A stretch of DNA of 64,000 nucleotides from Candidatus Jidaibacter acanthamoeba (GTDB taxonomy: Bacteria; Pseudomonadota; Alphaproteobacteria; Rickettsiales; Midichloriaceae): contig NZ_JSWE01000096.1 in assembly GCF_000815465.1 (NCBI RefSeq), positions 62,001-126,000 on the forward strand, in the 5' to 3' direction. Shown one piece after another: positions 26,616 through 36,780 of this stretch. A program made the position numbers and the translations under genes. Within the stretch, counting starts at the first letter, position 1. Every line of letters begins with the position of its first letter. Under the pieces are notes generated by a model. That model was not told where the DNA came from. It saw only the letters and a list, made by a program, of their open reading frames with translations, and did not search any database.

Positions 26616-27602
26616 TTACCTCAAAATCTCAACGTGCTCAATATATAGAGGTAAGGTGATACCAAGCTTATCAGCTTTTTGTTTTGATACAAAGCCGCTA
26701 TGATCGTTTTTGCTCGGGTATATCGGAGCTATATTTTCAACTTTTTCTCCGGCTAGAATTCTACCTACTATTTGCGCGGTATTTATACCGACTTTAGTAT
26801 AATTAACCCCGTAGCTACCCAATAATAAGTGCTTCTTTACTGCGCCCGAATCAGCATTGATAACCGGTATTTTCATTTGATCAGCTGAAGAAATAATCGC
26901 AGGCAGTGCCGGCTGAATTATCCCGCTTACCCCGACATATATAAAATCTGCCTTATCTTTAAAAGTGCGCATTCTGAAAGGGATATCCTTAGTCTGTTCA
27001 ACCGGTACCAGGAGAATTTCCATATTATGAATTTTAGCAGCTTCGCTCATCATTTTAACTAATGCTAAGTCATTTGCCTCACTTGTTAAATAAAGCATCC
27101 CTACCTTTTTAGCATGGGGTAATAATTCTTCGGCAAATTTTAACATGAGCTTAAGGTCTTGCCGGTCTGATGCTCCGGTAATGTTATTCCTTGTATCAGG
27201 ACTATTATTAATTAACCCTGCTTCGATCGGGTCAGTGATTCCGGTGAAGATAAGCGGGGTATCTTTAAAAGTACTTTTAGCTGCCTGAGCGACAGGAGTA
27301 GTAAGAGCTATCACTATTTTCGGGTTAGTGGCTTTTAACTTGGTTAACATCTGCATAATAAGAGTCGGCTCAAAATTTACATCTGCTATTTCAAAGTTAA
27401 TCTGCTCACCTTCTTTAAAGCCAAGCCGCGATAGTTCGGTTTTTATACTTGAAATAATTTCGTGTAAAGATGAATGAGAGCCATAGTTAGCAATCGCAAT
27501 AACCGGTAAGTCGGATTTTTCTCTTTGTTTGATAAATAATGAGAAGCAAATGAAGAAGATAACTATAGTAGCAGTTAGTAAATAACGTTTGGTTTTAAAC
27601 AT
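26616..27602 (-). CDS. ABC importer substrate-binding protein (TrpX/PF04392-like)
   Basis: 328-residue protein with a signal peptide or anchor (YLLTATIVIFFICFSLFIK) and a periplasmic-binding fold. Landmarks are the AIANYGSHSSLHEII opening, FTGITDPIEAGLI and GVNYTKVGINTAQIVGRILAGE, as in the ABC_sub_bind family. Members with known ligands include tryptophan and tyrosine importers in Gram-positives, so an aromatic amino acid is plausible but not shown. As first gene of the operon it sets substrate choice, which fits an amino-acid-scavenging endosymbiont. Confidence 0.85.
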   Translation of the reverse strand: MFKTKRYLLTATIVIFFICFSLFIKQREKSDLPVIAIANYGSHSSLHEIISSIKTELSRLGFKEGEQINFEIADVNFEPTLIMQMLTKLKATNPKIVIALTTPVAQAAKSTFKDTPLIFTGITDPIEAGLINNSPDTRNNITGASDRQDLKLMLKFAEELLPHAKKVGMLYLTSEANDLALVKMMSEAAKIHNMEILLVPVEQTKDIPFRMRTFKDKADFIYVGVSGIIQPALPAIISSADQMKIPVINADSGAVKKHLLLGSYGVNYTKVGINTAQIVGRILAGEKVENIAPIYPSKNDHSGFVSKQKADKLGITLPLYIEHVEILR

Positions 27603-27806
27603 TTGAGTATCCTTTTATAAGTATGAATTTAATAAATAATCGGGTTAAACAGTTAGCTACGCCAACGCCACCATATTTTCATTAAATTATTAACTTTGAA
27701 GGACATCTTTTTAAAAATTAAATAGTATAATTATGCATATCATATCATATGTTATAGCAGGTAACAACACAATAAAATTTAGATATTGTTCTTTATATCT
27801 TTAAAC

Positions 27807-28019
27807 CTAATCCCCACCTACACCAGGGCCTCTATCTTTGCTTTCAGTATCAGTGGTTTTATCATCGGCATGAGGGTCAACCTCTCTTTCAACTTCGGCT
27901 TCTTTAACATAAGCAGCGTATTTTTTAGTGATTGGCGGTATAATATTATTATCAGTGGTTTTAGCTTCTTTTGTTTTTTGCTCTGCCGGGTTTTTTATAA
28001 TTGGGGTATTAGAAGTCAT
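27807..28019 (-). CDS. Small disordered charged protein
   Basis: 70 residues, very rich in Lys, Glu, Asp, Thr and Pro, with no hydrophobic core (for example VDPHADDKTTDTESKDRGPG). A good AAGGAG ribosome site lies before the ATG at 28019, which supports it as a real gene over the overlapping plus-strand frame. The composition predicts intrinsic disorder. No family is recognised. Confidence 0.55.
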   Translation of the reverse strand: MTSNTPIIKNPAEQKTKEAKTTDNNIIPPITKKYAAYVKEAEVEREVDPHADDKTTDTESKDRGPGVGGD

Positions 28020-28131
28020 GCAGTACTCCTTTTAAATAAATAATAAATATTATTAGTTAAAAGACATGCCGCATAATATCCAGGTAAATTAAATTATATT
28101 TTAACTCGCCAATTAAATATATAAAAGGCAG

Positions 28132-29073
28132 TTAATCTGCTTTTGCACCTGAGCTTGCTATTTTTACTTCAATCACAGCCGGCGTTTTTTTATACTTTCT
28201 TCTTGCTTCGTACTGAATTAAATACAACCCTCCTAGGGTAATTATAAAGTAGCCGATCAACGAAAACCTATCCGGCACTTCACTAAATATAATATAACCT
28301 AGTATTCCGCCGAACACTAATCTGGTATAGTCATAAGGCATTACGGTAGAGATATCGGCATATTTAAATGCTTTAAACAATGCTGCGGAATGAATAAGAT
28401 AACAAATTGCAAGAATTGCTAAATATTTAATATGCCAAAATTGAATAGGCTCCCAGGCTTGAAGAGCAAGAGGAAATGAAACTAGCGAGGAAACTAGTGT
28501 TACATAAAATAGCTGCCCTTTAGATCGCTCGGTTTTTCCTAGAACTTTTATGGTTATATTATTTCCTGCCCAAAAGAGAAGCGCCATGAAGAGATAAACA
28601 TAATATCCGTTAAACTCTTGAAAGCCGGGTTTAATAATTAAAAGAGTACCTATTAAACCGCATAAGATGAATACGATTTTAGCAATATTAAGCTGTTCTT
28701 TAAAGAATATTACCCCTACGAAAACAATTAAAGCTTGCTCTAGGAAAGTAATGGCTGCTGCATCAAGTACATTTAGCTTCGATAGAGCAAAAAAGAAGCA
28801 TAAAGAAGCCATGATGCTAAAGGTTCCTCTTGCAACATGAGTCCCCAATTTATTAGTTTTGAGATTTTTTTTAATCCCTCCTACAAAGCACCAGGGAATA
28901 ATTGCAATAAGGATTGCAAATTTATATAGAAAAGCCACTTGGTTAGGGTGTAAAGTATGCATAAGTTTTTTAGAAACTACATACAATCCCGACATAGCGA
29001 TTGCATGCACAATCATAAGCAATATTCCGGAACTTACCTTATCGTTTTTTAATTTAGTTTTTATTTTATGCAT
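28132..29073 (-). CDS. EamA/DMT-family transporter (second of pair)
   Basis: 313-residue, ten-helix drug/metabolite transporter made of two EamA repeats (first LNVLDAAAITFLEQALIVFV, second with STVMPYDYTRLVFGG). The start is placed at ATG 29073, which has a GAGGAA site eight bases upstream; an in-frame ATG at 29088 has none. It overlaps the preceding transporter by eight bases. Rickettsiales carry several such proteins, and some have been reported to move S-adenosylmethionine. The substrate here is unknown. The C-terminus has a basic Arg/Lys cluster after the last helix. Confidence 0.87.
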   Translation of the reverse strand: MHKIKTKLKNDKVSSGILLMIVHAIAMSGLYVVSKKLMHTLHPNQVAFLYKFAILIAIIPWCFVGGIKKNLKTNKLGTHVARGTFSIMASLCFFFALSKLNVLDAAAITFLEQALIVFVGVIFFKEQLNIAKIVFILCGLIGTLLIIKPGFQEFNGYYVYLFMALLFWAGNNITIKVLGKTERSKGQLFYVTLVSSLVSFPLALQAWEPIQFWHIKYLAILAICYLIHSAALFKAFKYADISTVMPYDYTRLVFGGILGYIIFSEVPDRFSLIGYFIITLGGLYLIQYEARRKYKKTPAVIEVKIASSGAKAD

Positions 29074-30100
29074 GCTCGTATTCCTCATTCAACTGCTCAA
29101 TTTGATGTTGTATTTTTTTCTTCTTTCTACGTTTAGCTTCGGATCTTATCAAGATAAGACCTGAACCTACAATTAAGAGATATCCAATGTACGATACGGT
29201 TTCCGGAGTTTTGTCAAATATATAGAATTGTAAAATTCCTATGAATACAATCTTGCTGTATTCAAAAGGAATAACAGTGGATATTTCAGAGTATTTAAAT
29301 GCCTTAAAGAAGGATATATTATGTATAAAGTAACAAAGCGCAATTACTGCTATGTATTTAAACAAATCAAAATCCAAGCCGATTTCTTCCAAAGTAATTA
29401 GCCTGTTCGGTGACCATATCTCTAGTCCGGCTAAGTTATTAATTCCCCATTCGATAAAAGCAAAGGGGAAAGCAAATATGCATGAGAAAAGAGTCACATA
29501 GAATAATTGAGTTTTAGTTTTCTCGGTTTTACCCATAACTTTTACTACTATACAATTCAATGTCCAGCAAGCTACCGCAAGTAAAGTAAATAAATAGAAA
29601 AAATTAAATTCTTTAAACCCGCCGTTCTTAAAGATAACCGGTATAAAATCGTCTTCAAACTTAAGCAGATCGGGATAGAGGATTATCGATGCCCCAATAA
29701 AGCTTGCAAATACGCAGAAAATCTTACTTTTAGTTGTGGTTTCTTTGAAGTAAAGCATACCGATTGCAACCAATAAAACCTGTTCTAAGTACCCCAAAGC
29801 TGTTGCATCAACCAGATCCACATATTTTAAGGCATACATATATGATAATGAGCCGCAAATGCTTAAAAATCCACGTATGAGATGAAGTTTTATTTGATCG
29901 GTAGCTATGGATTTAAATCCGTTTTTAAATATCCAAGGTAATATGGATATCAGTATAAGAAATTTATAAAAGAAAATTATCTGATTTGTGCTTATATCCT
30001 TAGATGCAAGTTTCATAACTGCGTAGAGTATTGCTAAAGCAGCCGCATTTAAGACCATAAATAAAATTCCATATATATTATTATGCTGGTTTGCTTGCAT
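29066..30100 (-). CDS. EamA/DMT-family transporter (first of pair)
   Basis: 344-residue paralogue of the next gene, with the same ten-helix plan and parallel text (YVDLVDATALGYLEQVLLVA; SEISTVIPFEYSKIVFIG). It has an insertion of about 25 residues in the middle. The start is ATG 30100, preceded by a GAGGAG site; this overlaps the 3' end of ntrY by about 20 bases. The C-terminus is highly basic (RSEAKRRKKKK). The two genes look like a tandem duplication that has since diverged in substrate or partners. Confidence 0.87.
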   Translation of the reverse strand: MQANQHNNIYGILFMVLNAAALAILYAVMKLASKDISTNQIIFFYKFLILISILPWIFKNGFKSIATDQIKLHLIRGFLSICGSLSYMYALKYVDLVDATALGYLEQVLLVAIGMLYFKETTTKSKIFCVFASFIGASIILYPDLLKFEDDFIPVIFKNGGFKEFNFFYLFTLLAVACWTLNCIVVKVMGKTEKTKTQLFYVTLFSCIFAFPFAFIEWGINNLAGLEIWSPNRLITLEEIGLDFDLFKYIAVIALCYFIHNISFFKAFKYSEISTVIPFEYSKIVFIGILQFYIFDKTPETVSYIGYLLIVGSGLILIRSEAKRRKKKKIQHQIEQLNEEYEHA

Positions 30101-32075
30101 GATTCTCCTCATTTAATAGGTTGTTATGAAATAACTTTAAAGTGAAGCTAGCTAAAACTCCTTCTTCGTTATTTTGTATTGAAAGTGTGCCGCCGTGATC
30201 TTCTACGATTTTTTTAACAATTGAAAGCCCGAGGCCTGTGCCGGTAGATTTTGTGGTGATATAAGGTTCGGAAATTCTATCAATAAGCTCGAGCGGTATA
30301 CCTTGGCCATTATCTTTTATAAACACTTTTACCAAGTTTAAATCCTCACTGATTTGATAATATATATGAATTTTAGGCCTGAAGGTTTGGTTTTGAGCTT
30401 TTGCTTCAATTGCTTCATTGGAATTCTTTATAAGATTAAATAAAACTTGTGTTATTTGTGCTCTGTCGCACTTTACATAACATTCTTCCAAAATATTGTC
30501 AAATTGATATTTTATATTTGGGTTAATGCTTTTTTGAGAAAAAATTACTTCGTTGATAATTTGTAGGAGATCATATCTTGCAAGTTTAGGGGAAGGAATA
30601 CGCGCAAACCGGACAAATTCCTCTACCATCATACCAATATCCGAAACATGCCGGGTAATGGTATCTACATACTTTGTAAAGAGCTCAGGCTCGGATTTAA
30701 TTTCTTTTAAGAATTTTCTCTTTAGCTGTTCGGCTGATAAATTAATAGGAGTAAGAGGGTTTTTAATTTCATGTGCAATTCTTCTGGCCACATCTGCCCA
30801 GGCGGCTGATCTTTGAGCCGCAATAAGTTTGGACATGTCATCTATGGTAATAATGAATCTTTCCAATTCCTGCTTAATATTAAACTCGGTTCCGATTCTA
30901 ACAAACAGATAGGTTTTTTTATCTCCTCGTTCGAGGGTAATATTACCTTCAATAAGTTCTTGAGAGGAAGTAGAAGCTTTTTCCAAAAGTTCTGATATTT
31001 CGGGAAGTGAATCCTGGTAAGGTTTGTTTATAATCTTAGTTTCTTCTTTCTTTAAAAGTTTGGCAGCTGATTGGTTACAGAGTGTTATTAAACCTTTAGG
31101 GTTAATAACCAGAACGCCGCTCGAAACTTCGGTTAAAATTGCTTCTATGAACCTTCTCCTTTCATCTATAATATCTTTTGCACTGATAAGTTCATTAGTT
31201 TGCTCGGCAATTTTCTTAGTCATACTATTAAAAGCTTTGGCAAGAACGGCAGTTTCATCTCTAGCATGTTTTCTTTCGGGAACTCTGACGGAAAAGTCCC
31301 GCGCTTTAATTTTTGAAGTGGCCTCAACTAATTGGTTAATCGGGCGGGAAATAATATTTGCTAATTTTACTGCTGTAATGATTGAACCAAGGCATAGAAT
31401 GATAGTGATAACAACAAAGGCAACTTCAAGCTTTACTTGAGTTCTATCTTTATCTTTAAGCATAGTTTTATAAAGATTAGCAGAACCTTTCGTTGTCGCT
31501 AAATAGTTAATAATTTCACTATCTACGTACCTTCCGACTAAAAGGTAGGTATCGATGAAGTTATCCAGCTTTATAATAGCTCTTACTTTATCTTCCTGCT
31601 CGGAGCTGATTATTATAAGTTTCCCGGTACTTGCCTCTTTTAAAGTCTCCTCAGGTAGTCTCTCAAAGGTCAAAGAAAAACTTAAATAGTTTTTACCTAA
31701 TACTTGAGTAGGAGTAAAAACCATAGCTTCGGAAAGGTTCCTAAGCTCCGCTTCTTTATTTAGGAGTATGCTGAAATACTCCGGGCTTTCAGATAGTACC
31801 ACCTGGTTTTTTGCAATACTGTTTGTAATGCCTAATATATCAGCTTTAATACTGTCTTTATGCTCCTTTAAATAGAGTTCCGCAATTTTAACGGTTTCCG
31901 ATATTGCAAAGCCGATTTTATCATTAAATAATTTTTCTACGCCTAAAAAATAATAAATGAGTGCAAAAACTGCAACCAGAACCGTAGGTGTTATGGTAAC
32001 TAAGCCACCTACTAAAAAAACTATTTTTCTTTTTAAAGTGGTATCGGAAAGTTTTCTGTAAAAGTACTTAAACAC
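30081..32075 (-). CDS. ntrY: Sensor histidine kinase NtrY
   Basis: 664-residue membrane kinase. Two N-terminal transmembrane helices flank a periplasmic segment (about 40-200), followed by HAMP (about 225-285), PAS (about 300-410), the dimerisation domain with phospho-His in RRIAHEIKNPLTPI (about 435), and the HATPase domain with N box NLIKNSNEAI and G boxes DNGQGIP and GTGLGLS. The order is that of NtrY, one of the few kinases kept in Rickettsiales, where it pairs with NtrX. NtrX is not in this window. The start is GTG at 32075, three bases after secD, so the two are co-transcribed. Confidence 0.93.
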   Translation of the reverse strand: MFKYFYRKLSDTTLKRKIVFLVGGLVTITPTVLVAVFALIYYFLGVEKLFNDKIGFAISETVKIAELYLKEHKDSIKADILGITNSIAKNQVVLSESPEYFSILLNKEAELRNLSEAMVFTPTQVLGKNYLSFSLTFERLPEETLKEASTGKLIIISSEQEDKVRAIIKLDNFIDTYLLVGRYVDSEIINYLATTKGSANLYKTMLKDKDRTQVKLEVAFVVITIILCLGSIITAVKLANIISRPINQLVEATSKIKARDFSVRVPERKHARDETAVLAKAFNSMTKKIAEQTNELISAKDIIDERRRFIEAILTEVSSGVLVINPKGLITLCNQSAAKLLKKEETKIINKPYQDSLPEISELLEKASTSSQELIEGNITLERGDKKTYLFVRIGTEFNIKQELERFIITIDDMSKLIAAQRSAAWADVARRIAHEIKNPLTPINLSAEQLKRKFLKEIKSEPELFTKYVDTITRHVSDIGMMVEEFVRFARIPSPKLARYDLLQIINEVIFSQKSINPNIKYQFDNILEECYVKCDRAQITQVLFNLIKNSNEAIEAKAQNQTFRPKIHIYYQISEDLNLVKVFIKDNGQGIPLELIDRISEPYITTKSTGTGLGLSIVKKIVEDHGGTLSIQNNEEGVLASFTLKLFHNNLLNEENHASKPA

Positions 32076-32078
32076 AAT

Positions 32079-33656
32079 TTACAACATTAGTAGTTTAGGT
32101 TTTTTAGTTCTATACCACTTGGCAATTATAAGCTTTGTAAGTGAAACCGCCGTGAACATAGAGCAAAGTATACCGATTGTAAGCGTAACTGCAAACCCCT
32201 TAACCGGGCCTGTGCCAAATATATAAAGTATAATTGCAGCTAAAATTGTAGTTAAGTTTGAGTCTAAAATCGTGCTGAAAGCTAAGTTATAACCACTCTC
32301 AAGAGCAGAAAGAGGACTTTTTCCTTTTTTAACTTCTTCTTTTACTCTTTCGAAAATTAGCACATTAGCATCAACTGCCATTCCTAAAGTTAAAACCATT
32401 CCTGCAATGCCGGGGAGGGTGAGAGTAGCATTAAATAATGATAATGCGGCAATAGTCATAAGTAAGTTAAACACGAGCGCAAAATTAGCAACCATACCGA
32501 ATAACCCGTAGAAAACAAACATAAGCAACATAACGAGGACGACTCCTGCAACTACGGCTTTTATTCCTGCTTCAATGGAATCGGCACCTAAGCTCGGTCC
32601 TACTGTTCTTTCTTCGATAATATTTATCGGTGCAGGCAAGGCTCCTGCTCTAAGCAGCAGTGCGAGTTCATTAGCTGATTGGATGCTGAAGTTACCGGAG
32701 ATTGTTCCGCTTCCTCCTAAAATCGGCTCTCTGATTCCGGGCGCGCTGATAATTTTTCCGTCTAAAACAATAGCAAGAAGTTTGCCAGTATTTTTAGAAG
32801 TCAAATCCGCAAAAATTTTACTGCCTACACTGGTAAGTTTAAAGTGCACCACAGCTGAGCCGTTATTTACCGTAGTTTGAGCGTCGGTAAGCATATCACC
32901 GCTTAATGCCGCTCTACTTTTTACCACTAAAACACTTTTGCCGAAATTACCTCTTTCTTTTGTATCAAGAGGTAATAATTTCGAGCCGTAGGGCACTTTA
33001 CCGTTTGCAGCATCTGAAAGCCTTACGCTATCATCTACTAAATGGAAGGAAAGTTTAGCTGTTTGCCCGAGTAGTCTTTTAATTTGTTCCGGATTCTCTA
33101 AGCCGGGAACTTGGAGAAGAATCTGATTATCGCCTTGCATTTGCAGATCTACTTCCTTGGTGCCGGTTTCATCAATTCTTCTTCTTATAATCTCTTGGGT
33201 CTGCGCCATTAAATTATTTTTAAGTCCGCTTTTAATAATTTGTGCTAAGGATAAAATAAGAACATTTTTATTTGTTTCAATTTGTGCGGTGTTGCCGAAA
33301 ATATTATAAATTATTGTTTTAGTGTCATATACTGAGTCGGCAGAGGATAAATGGATAGTAATATAATCTTCGGTAATATCAAATTTCTCAAAGCCGATTT
33401 TTTCCATTCTCAGCTTGGTTTTTATCTGCTCTACGGTATTTTCTAGCTGCTCACTGAAATAATGTTTACTGTCAACCTCAAGTAATAATGAAGCGCCTCC
33501 TCTTAAATCTAAGCCTAAATTGACTTTATTAGCCGGAAAAGCAGACTTTAAGCTTGAATCCGCTATTTGCGGAAAAAGGGTAGGGATTGATAGATAGATA
33601 CTAATAAGACAGGTAAATATAATGGTGTAAACTTTCCACTTAGGTATTGTCAGCAT
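32079..33656 (-). CDS. secD: Protein translocase subunit SecD
   Basis: Accessory Sec subunit that uses the proton gradient to help release exported proteins. The 525-residue protein has one N-terminal helix, a large periplasmic domain beginning LGLDLRGGASLLLEVD, and a five-helix RND block with GMAVDANVLIFERVKEE. secF is not adjacent. It diverges from glmU across about 130 bases that must hold both promoters. Confidence 0.96.
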   Translation of the reverse strand: MLTIPKWKVYTIIFTCLISIYLSIPTLFPQIADSSLKSAFPANKVNLGLDLRGGASLLLEVDSKHYFSEQLENTVEQIKTKLRMEKIGFEKFDITEDYITIHLSSADSVYDTKTIIYNIFGNTAQIETNKNVLILSLAQIIKSGLKNNLMAQTQEIIRRRIDETGTKEVDLQMQGDNQILLQVPGLENPEQIKRLLGQTAKLSFHLVDDSVRLSDAANGKVPYGSKLLPLDTKERGNFGKSVLVVKSRAALSGDMLTDAQTTVNNGSAVVHFKLTSVGSKIFADLTSKNTGKLLAIVLDGKIISAPGIREPILGGSGTISGNFSIQSANELALLLRAGALPAPINIIEERTVGPSLGADSIEAGIKAVVAGVVLVMLLMFVFYGLFGMVANFALVFNLLMTIAALSLFNATLTLPGIAGMVLTLGMAVDANVLIFERVKEEVKKGKSPLSALESGYNLAFSTILDSNLTTILAAIILYIFGTGPVKGFAVTLTIGILCSMFTAVSLTKLIIAKWYRTKKPKLLML

Positions 33657-33784
33657 ATTTTTTTACTTATTATCAAGCGTTGTTTTTAAAGCTTTTAATA
33701 GTAATAAGTGTTTTTATCAAGTAAGTATTTCCTTGAAGGATTGCTTTTTTTTTTCTAAGTTGTAAAAAAAATACGTTTTTACTT

Positions 33785-35101
33785 ATGAATATCACGACTA
33801 TAATACTTGCTGCGGGAAAGGGTAAGAGAATGAAAACAGCATTACCTAAGGTAATGCATAGTGTAGGCAATATGCCGCTTATTGAGCATATTATTAATTT
33901 AAGTCGGCAGATATCAACCGATATTAGGGTGGTCGCGAGCGAAACTTTAAAAGAGCATGCGGAATTCATGTTACTTGAAAATAAATATAATTTTGCTTCC
34001 TATATACAGGAAGAACAGCTGGGAACGGCGCATGCGTTGCAGTGTGCCGAGCTTGAAAATATCGGATCAGAATATATCTTAGTGTTATATGGAGATACTC
34101 CACTGGTTACCTACCAAACCTTAAACCAAATGATCGAGCGGGCAAAAAACAGTAACGCGACTATTACTGCTTTTGGTTTTTATGCGCAAAACCCTACCGG
34201 CTACGGTAGATTTATAACTGACCATGAGCAGAACTTATTAGATATAATAGAAGAAAAAGATGCCGCTCCTGAAGTTAAGCGCATTGATCTTTGCAACTCA
34301 GGCATAATGCTGATTAAAACTTCGGAAGCTATCCGGCTTATTAAAGAAATAAAAAATAATAATGCTTCGGGAGAATATTACCTTACAGATTTAATAAGAA
34401 TTGCAAATGATAACGCATACTCTTGTAGTTATATTTTAGGCGATGAAGAGGAAGCCTTAGGAGTAAATGACCTAGCACAACTTGCCCGACTTGAAGAAAT
34501 TTTTCAAAATAGGATGAGAAGAAAGATGATGAGTGAAGGGGTGATTCTGATTGCTCCTCATACTGTGCATTTTTCTGCTGATACCATAATTGTCGGTGGA
34601 AGCAAAATTTATCCTTATGTTTTTTTTGGGGCAGGGGTAGTGATAGAAAAAGATACAGAAATTTTCTCATTTTCTCATATTGAGCAATCAAAGATAGGAG
34701 CTAATTGCAAAATAGGTCCTTTTGCCAGGTTAAGGCCGAATAATGTTCTAAGCGGGGATAACAAGATAGGTAATTTTGTTGAGTTAAAGAATGCTAGGCT
34801 TGCGGAAGGAGCCAAAGCTTCTCATTTATCTTATATCGGGGATGCTGAAGTCGGGAAAAATTGTAACATTGGGGCAGGGACAATTTTTTGTAATTATGAC
34901 GGTAAGAATAAGCATTTTTCCAAAGTAGGAAATGATGTATTTATCGGCTCCAATAGTGCTATCATTTCTCCCGTAAATATTGGGGATAATGCCTTGATCG
35001 GCGCAGGAAGTACAATTACTCAGGATGTTGAACCTAATGATCTAGCAATCGCCAGAGCCAGACAAGTTAATTTAAAGGGCAGGGGAAGGAAAAGAGGGTA
35101 G
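33785..35101 (+). CDS. glmU: Bifunctional GlmU (GlcNAc-1-P uridyltransferase / GlcN-1-P acetyltransferase)
   Basis: Makes UDP-GlcNAc, the substrate of MurA in this window and of lipid A synthesis. The N-terminal nucleotidyltransferase has LAAGKGKRMKTALPKVMH and QLGTAHAL. The C-terminal left-handed beta helix (from about residue 250) carries hexapeptide repeats and the acetyltransferase text ARLRP and CNYDGKNKH. At 438 residues it is slightly short but complete. The C-terminal tail is basic. Confidence 0.95.
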   Translation: MNITTIILAAGKGKRMKTALPKVMHSVGNMPLIEHIINLSRQISTDIRVVASETLKEHAEFMLLENKYNFASYIQEEQLGTAHALQCAELENIGSEYILVLYGDTPLVTYQTLNQMIERAKNSNATITAFGFYAQNPTGYGRFITDHEQNLLDIIEEKDAAPEVKRIDLCNSGIMLIKTSEAIRLIKEIKNNNASGEYYLTDLIRIANDNAYSCSYILGDEEEALGVNDLAQLARLEEIFQNRMRRKMMSEGVILIAPHTVHFSADTIIVGGSKIYPYVFFGAGVVIEKDTEIFSFSHIEQSKIGANCKIGPFARLRPNNVLSGDNKIGNFVELKNARLAEGAKASHLSYIGDAEVGKNCNIGAGTIFCNYDGKNKHFSKVGNDVFIGSNSAIISPVNIGDNALIGAGSTITQDVEPNDLAIARARQVNLKGRGRKRG

Positions 35102-35304
35102 ATTAGCATTAATTGCGCTAGGGGAAAAGAGTTAATCATATTTAATTAAGCAAAGTATAATTATGAAATAATAATAATAAGAAGAAGAGCAAAAAAGTAA
35201 TATGAAATAATATCTTAGTAATTTTGATTAACAAGAAATATATAAATTAATTAAAAAAAATCTTGATTTTTTCTATATAATTTAATATTTATTTTTTTAA
35301 TTAA

Positions 35305-35841
35305 ATGAGAATAAAAATGAAATTGAAAAATAATAAACTTTTTATAGCTGTAATGAAGGCTACTGAAAAACCTAGAAAAGAACTTGCTGTTTACTTGCAT
35401 ATAACATTTTTTAATTATATAATAATGCTGCTTTCATTATTTTTTGTATTCATAGTTTATGAATATTTTCCTAAAGATATAGTGAAATATTATATTGATG
35501 TTAAGCTTGGTGTTCCTATAGTTGTACAATTTGTAATTGGATTTCTTTCAGCATATATAATGTTAACAACCATTATTCTACGGAATTTCAGGAAGTTTTT
35601 AGGCAACTTTTCTTCTAAATCATATATATTTACGCGACCTGATAGCATGTTAAACGATTTAAAATTTATCTCAACTTGGCTTGCATTCACGGGGATTGTA
35701 AACATAATTGTAAAGTTCTTTATTCAAGCACAAGGAGTATATAGCATTATCGCTGTTTACTTGGTGCAAAACTTAATTTTTTATTGGATGATAAAGAAAA
35801 ATTTCTATAATTATAAAATTAGTAGAAAAGATAATTTTTAG
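35305..35841 (+). CDS. Four-helix membrane protein, unknown
   Basis: 178 residues with about four transmembrane helices (around 35-60, 75-95, 115-140 and 145-165), a basic N-terminus and a Lys/Tyr/Asn-rich tail. Two ATGs lie at the start (codons 1 and 5), and either is possible. The family is not recognised. It stands alone after a 200-base AT-rich gap. Confidence 0.65.
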   Translation: MRIKMKLKNNKLFIAVMKATEKPRKELAVYLHITFFNYIIMLLSLFFVFIVYEYFPKDIVKYYIDVKLGVPIVVQFVIGFLSAYIMLTTIILRNFRKFLGNFSSKSYIFTRPDSMLNDLKFISTWLAFTGIVNIIVKFFIQAQGVYSIIAVYLVQNLIFYWMIKKNFYNYKISRKDNF

Positions 35842-35888
35842 TATTATACCCTATATTATCTGTGTTACCTTCTTTTGCTATATTAATT

Positions 35889-36272
35889 TTAACGCTTATT
35901 AAGTCTTCTTAAGCTGATTAACAAGCTGAGCCCTACAATCATTGAATTTAGCCCGATAAACAATGCCGAATAATAACCTGGATTATTTTGAACCAAGGAG
36001 CCTAAGATGAACCCTATACTAAGTGCTGTCGGTAAAACATATCTGAATTTTAATAATTGATATTTTTTATAATATAAATATAAAGGTAAGCCGAATACAA
36101 GTAAGCAGAAATATGAACAAGTTAAAACTATTAATAATGCCAAGAAAGCATACCCGCCTTTAATTGGTAATAATAAAAGAGAATATATTAGTGCTAACGG
36201 CCAAGGAGCTATTAAGAAAGCTGATAATGTTTCTCAGAATTTATTGGTTTTGTTCAAATTATTTATTTTCAA
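35889..36272 (-). pseudogene. Interrupted small membrane protein gene
   Basis: An 84-codon frame starting TTG 36143 covers two or three membrane helices. The same frame is open upstream through LIAPWPLALIYSLLLLPIKG, which looks like a missing first helix, back to a TGA at 36234. Beyond the TGA the frame continues to a TTG at 36270. Small envelope proteins with an APxxPxLLxALL first helix and a GLPLYLYYKK turn are common, so the intact gene probably began near or before the TGA. The gene is either cut by this nonsense codon or uses an unrecognised start after it. It follows the decayed DCC gene in the same frame. Confidence 0.5.
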
Positions 36273-36616
36273 TTCACCCTTTACTTTAAAAAGTATTAAA
36301 TTCTTTATACTGCGATATACCGGGTATATTATTATTGATAAAACCTTAGATCAAAAAATAAGATGATTTTTTTGCTGAAGAGACCAATCGGAGTGCTAAG
36401 CAGAGTTAGGATATGAATAGCCTCTCTACCATAGTAAATTGATTCATCTACTTTTAACACCATGCCGTTATCAATATCCAGTCCTTTTGAGATAATCTCA
36501 TTCATAAGAGTACTTGGCTTATGTGCATTTATAAAAGTTAAATTACCTATATCCTTTTTAATCTTAATCTCCGTGCAATACATTTCGCTTAAGGGGCATT
36601 CATAATCATAGATTAA
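36234..36616 (-). pseudogene. Decayed DCC-family (DUF393) thiol-disulfide protein
   Basis: Residues such as INAHKPSTLMNEI, DIDNGMVLKVDESIYYG and EAIHILTLLS match the DCC / DUF393 family. Upstream in frame is LIYDYECPL, the usual YDGxCPxC opening with the second Cys replaced by Ser, but a TGA at 36617-36619 and no start codon precede it. After about 36345 the family-like tail (IIIYPVYRSIKNLILF) continues in a different frame to the TGA at 36234. Lost start, lost Cys and a frameshift together indicate a pseudogene. The fragment 36332-36583 is the longest open piece. Confidence 0.65.
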
Positions 36617-36780
36617 TCAAATATCTTTTTTAGCCGGTAAAATAGTGGTATTACTTATTTTTTAAATAATTGTATTTTTTTGGAAGAGTAGATTACTTAT
36701 AGCAGTAATAATATAGTATTATTTAATTTGAACAAAATTACATGATTTTTCTATCTGGTTTGATTTATTATGCTGCTGAA

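Noticed and set aside
27786-28043. 85-codon plus-strand frame
   Set aside because: It is the complement of the small charged protein, whose AAGGAG site and start are better.
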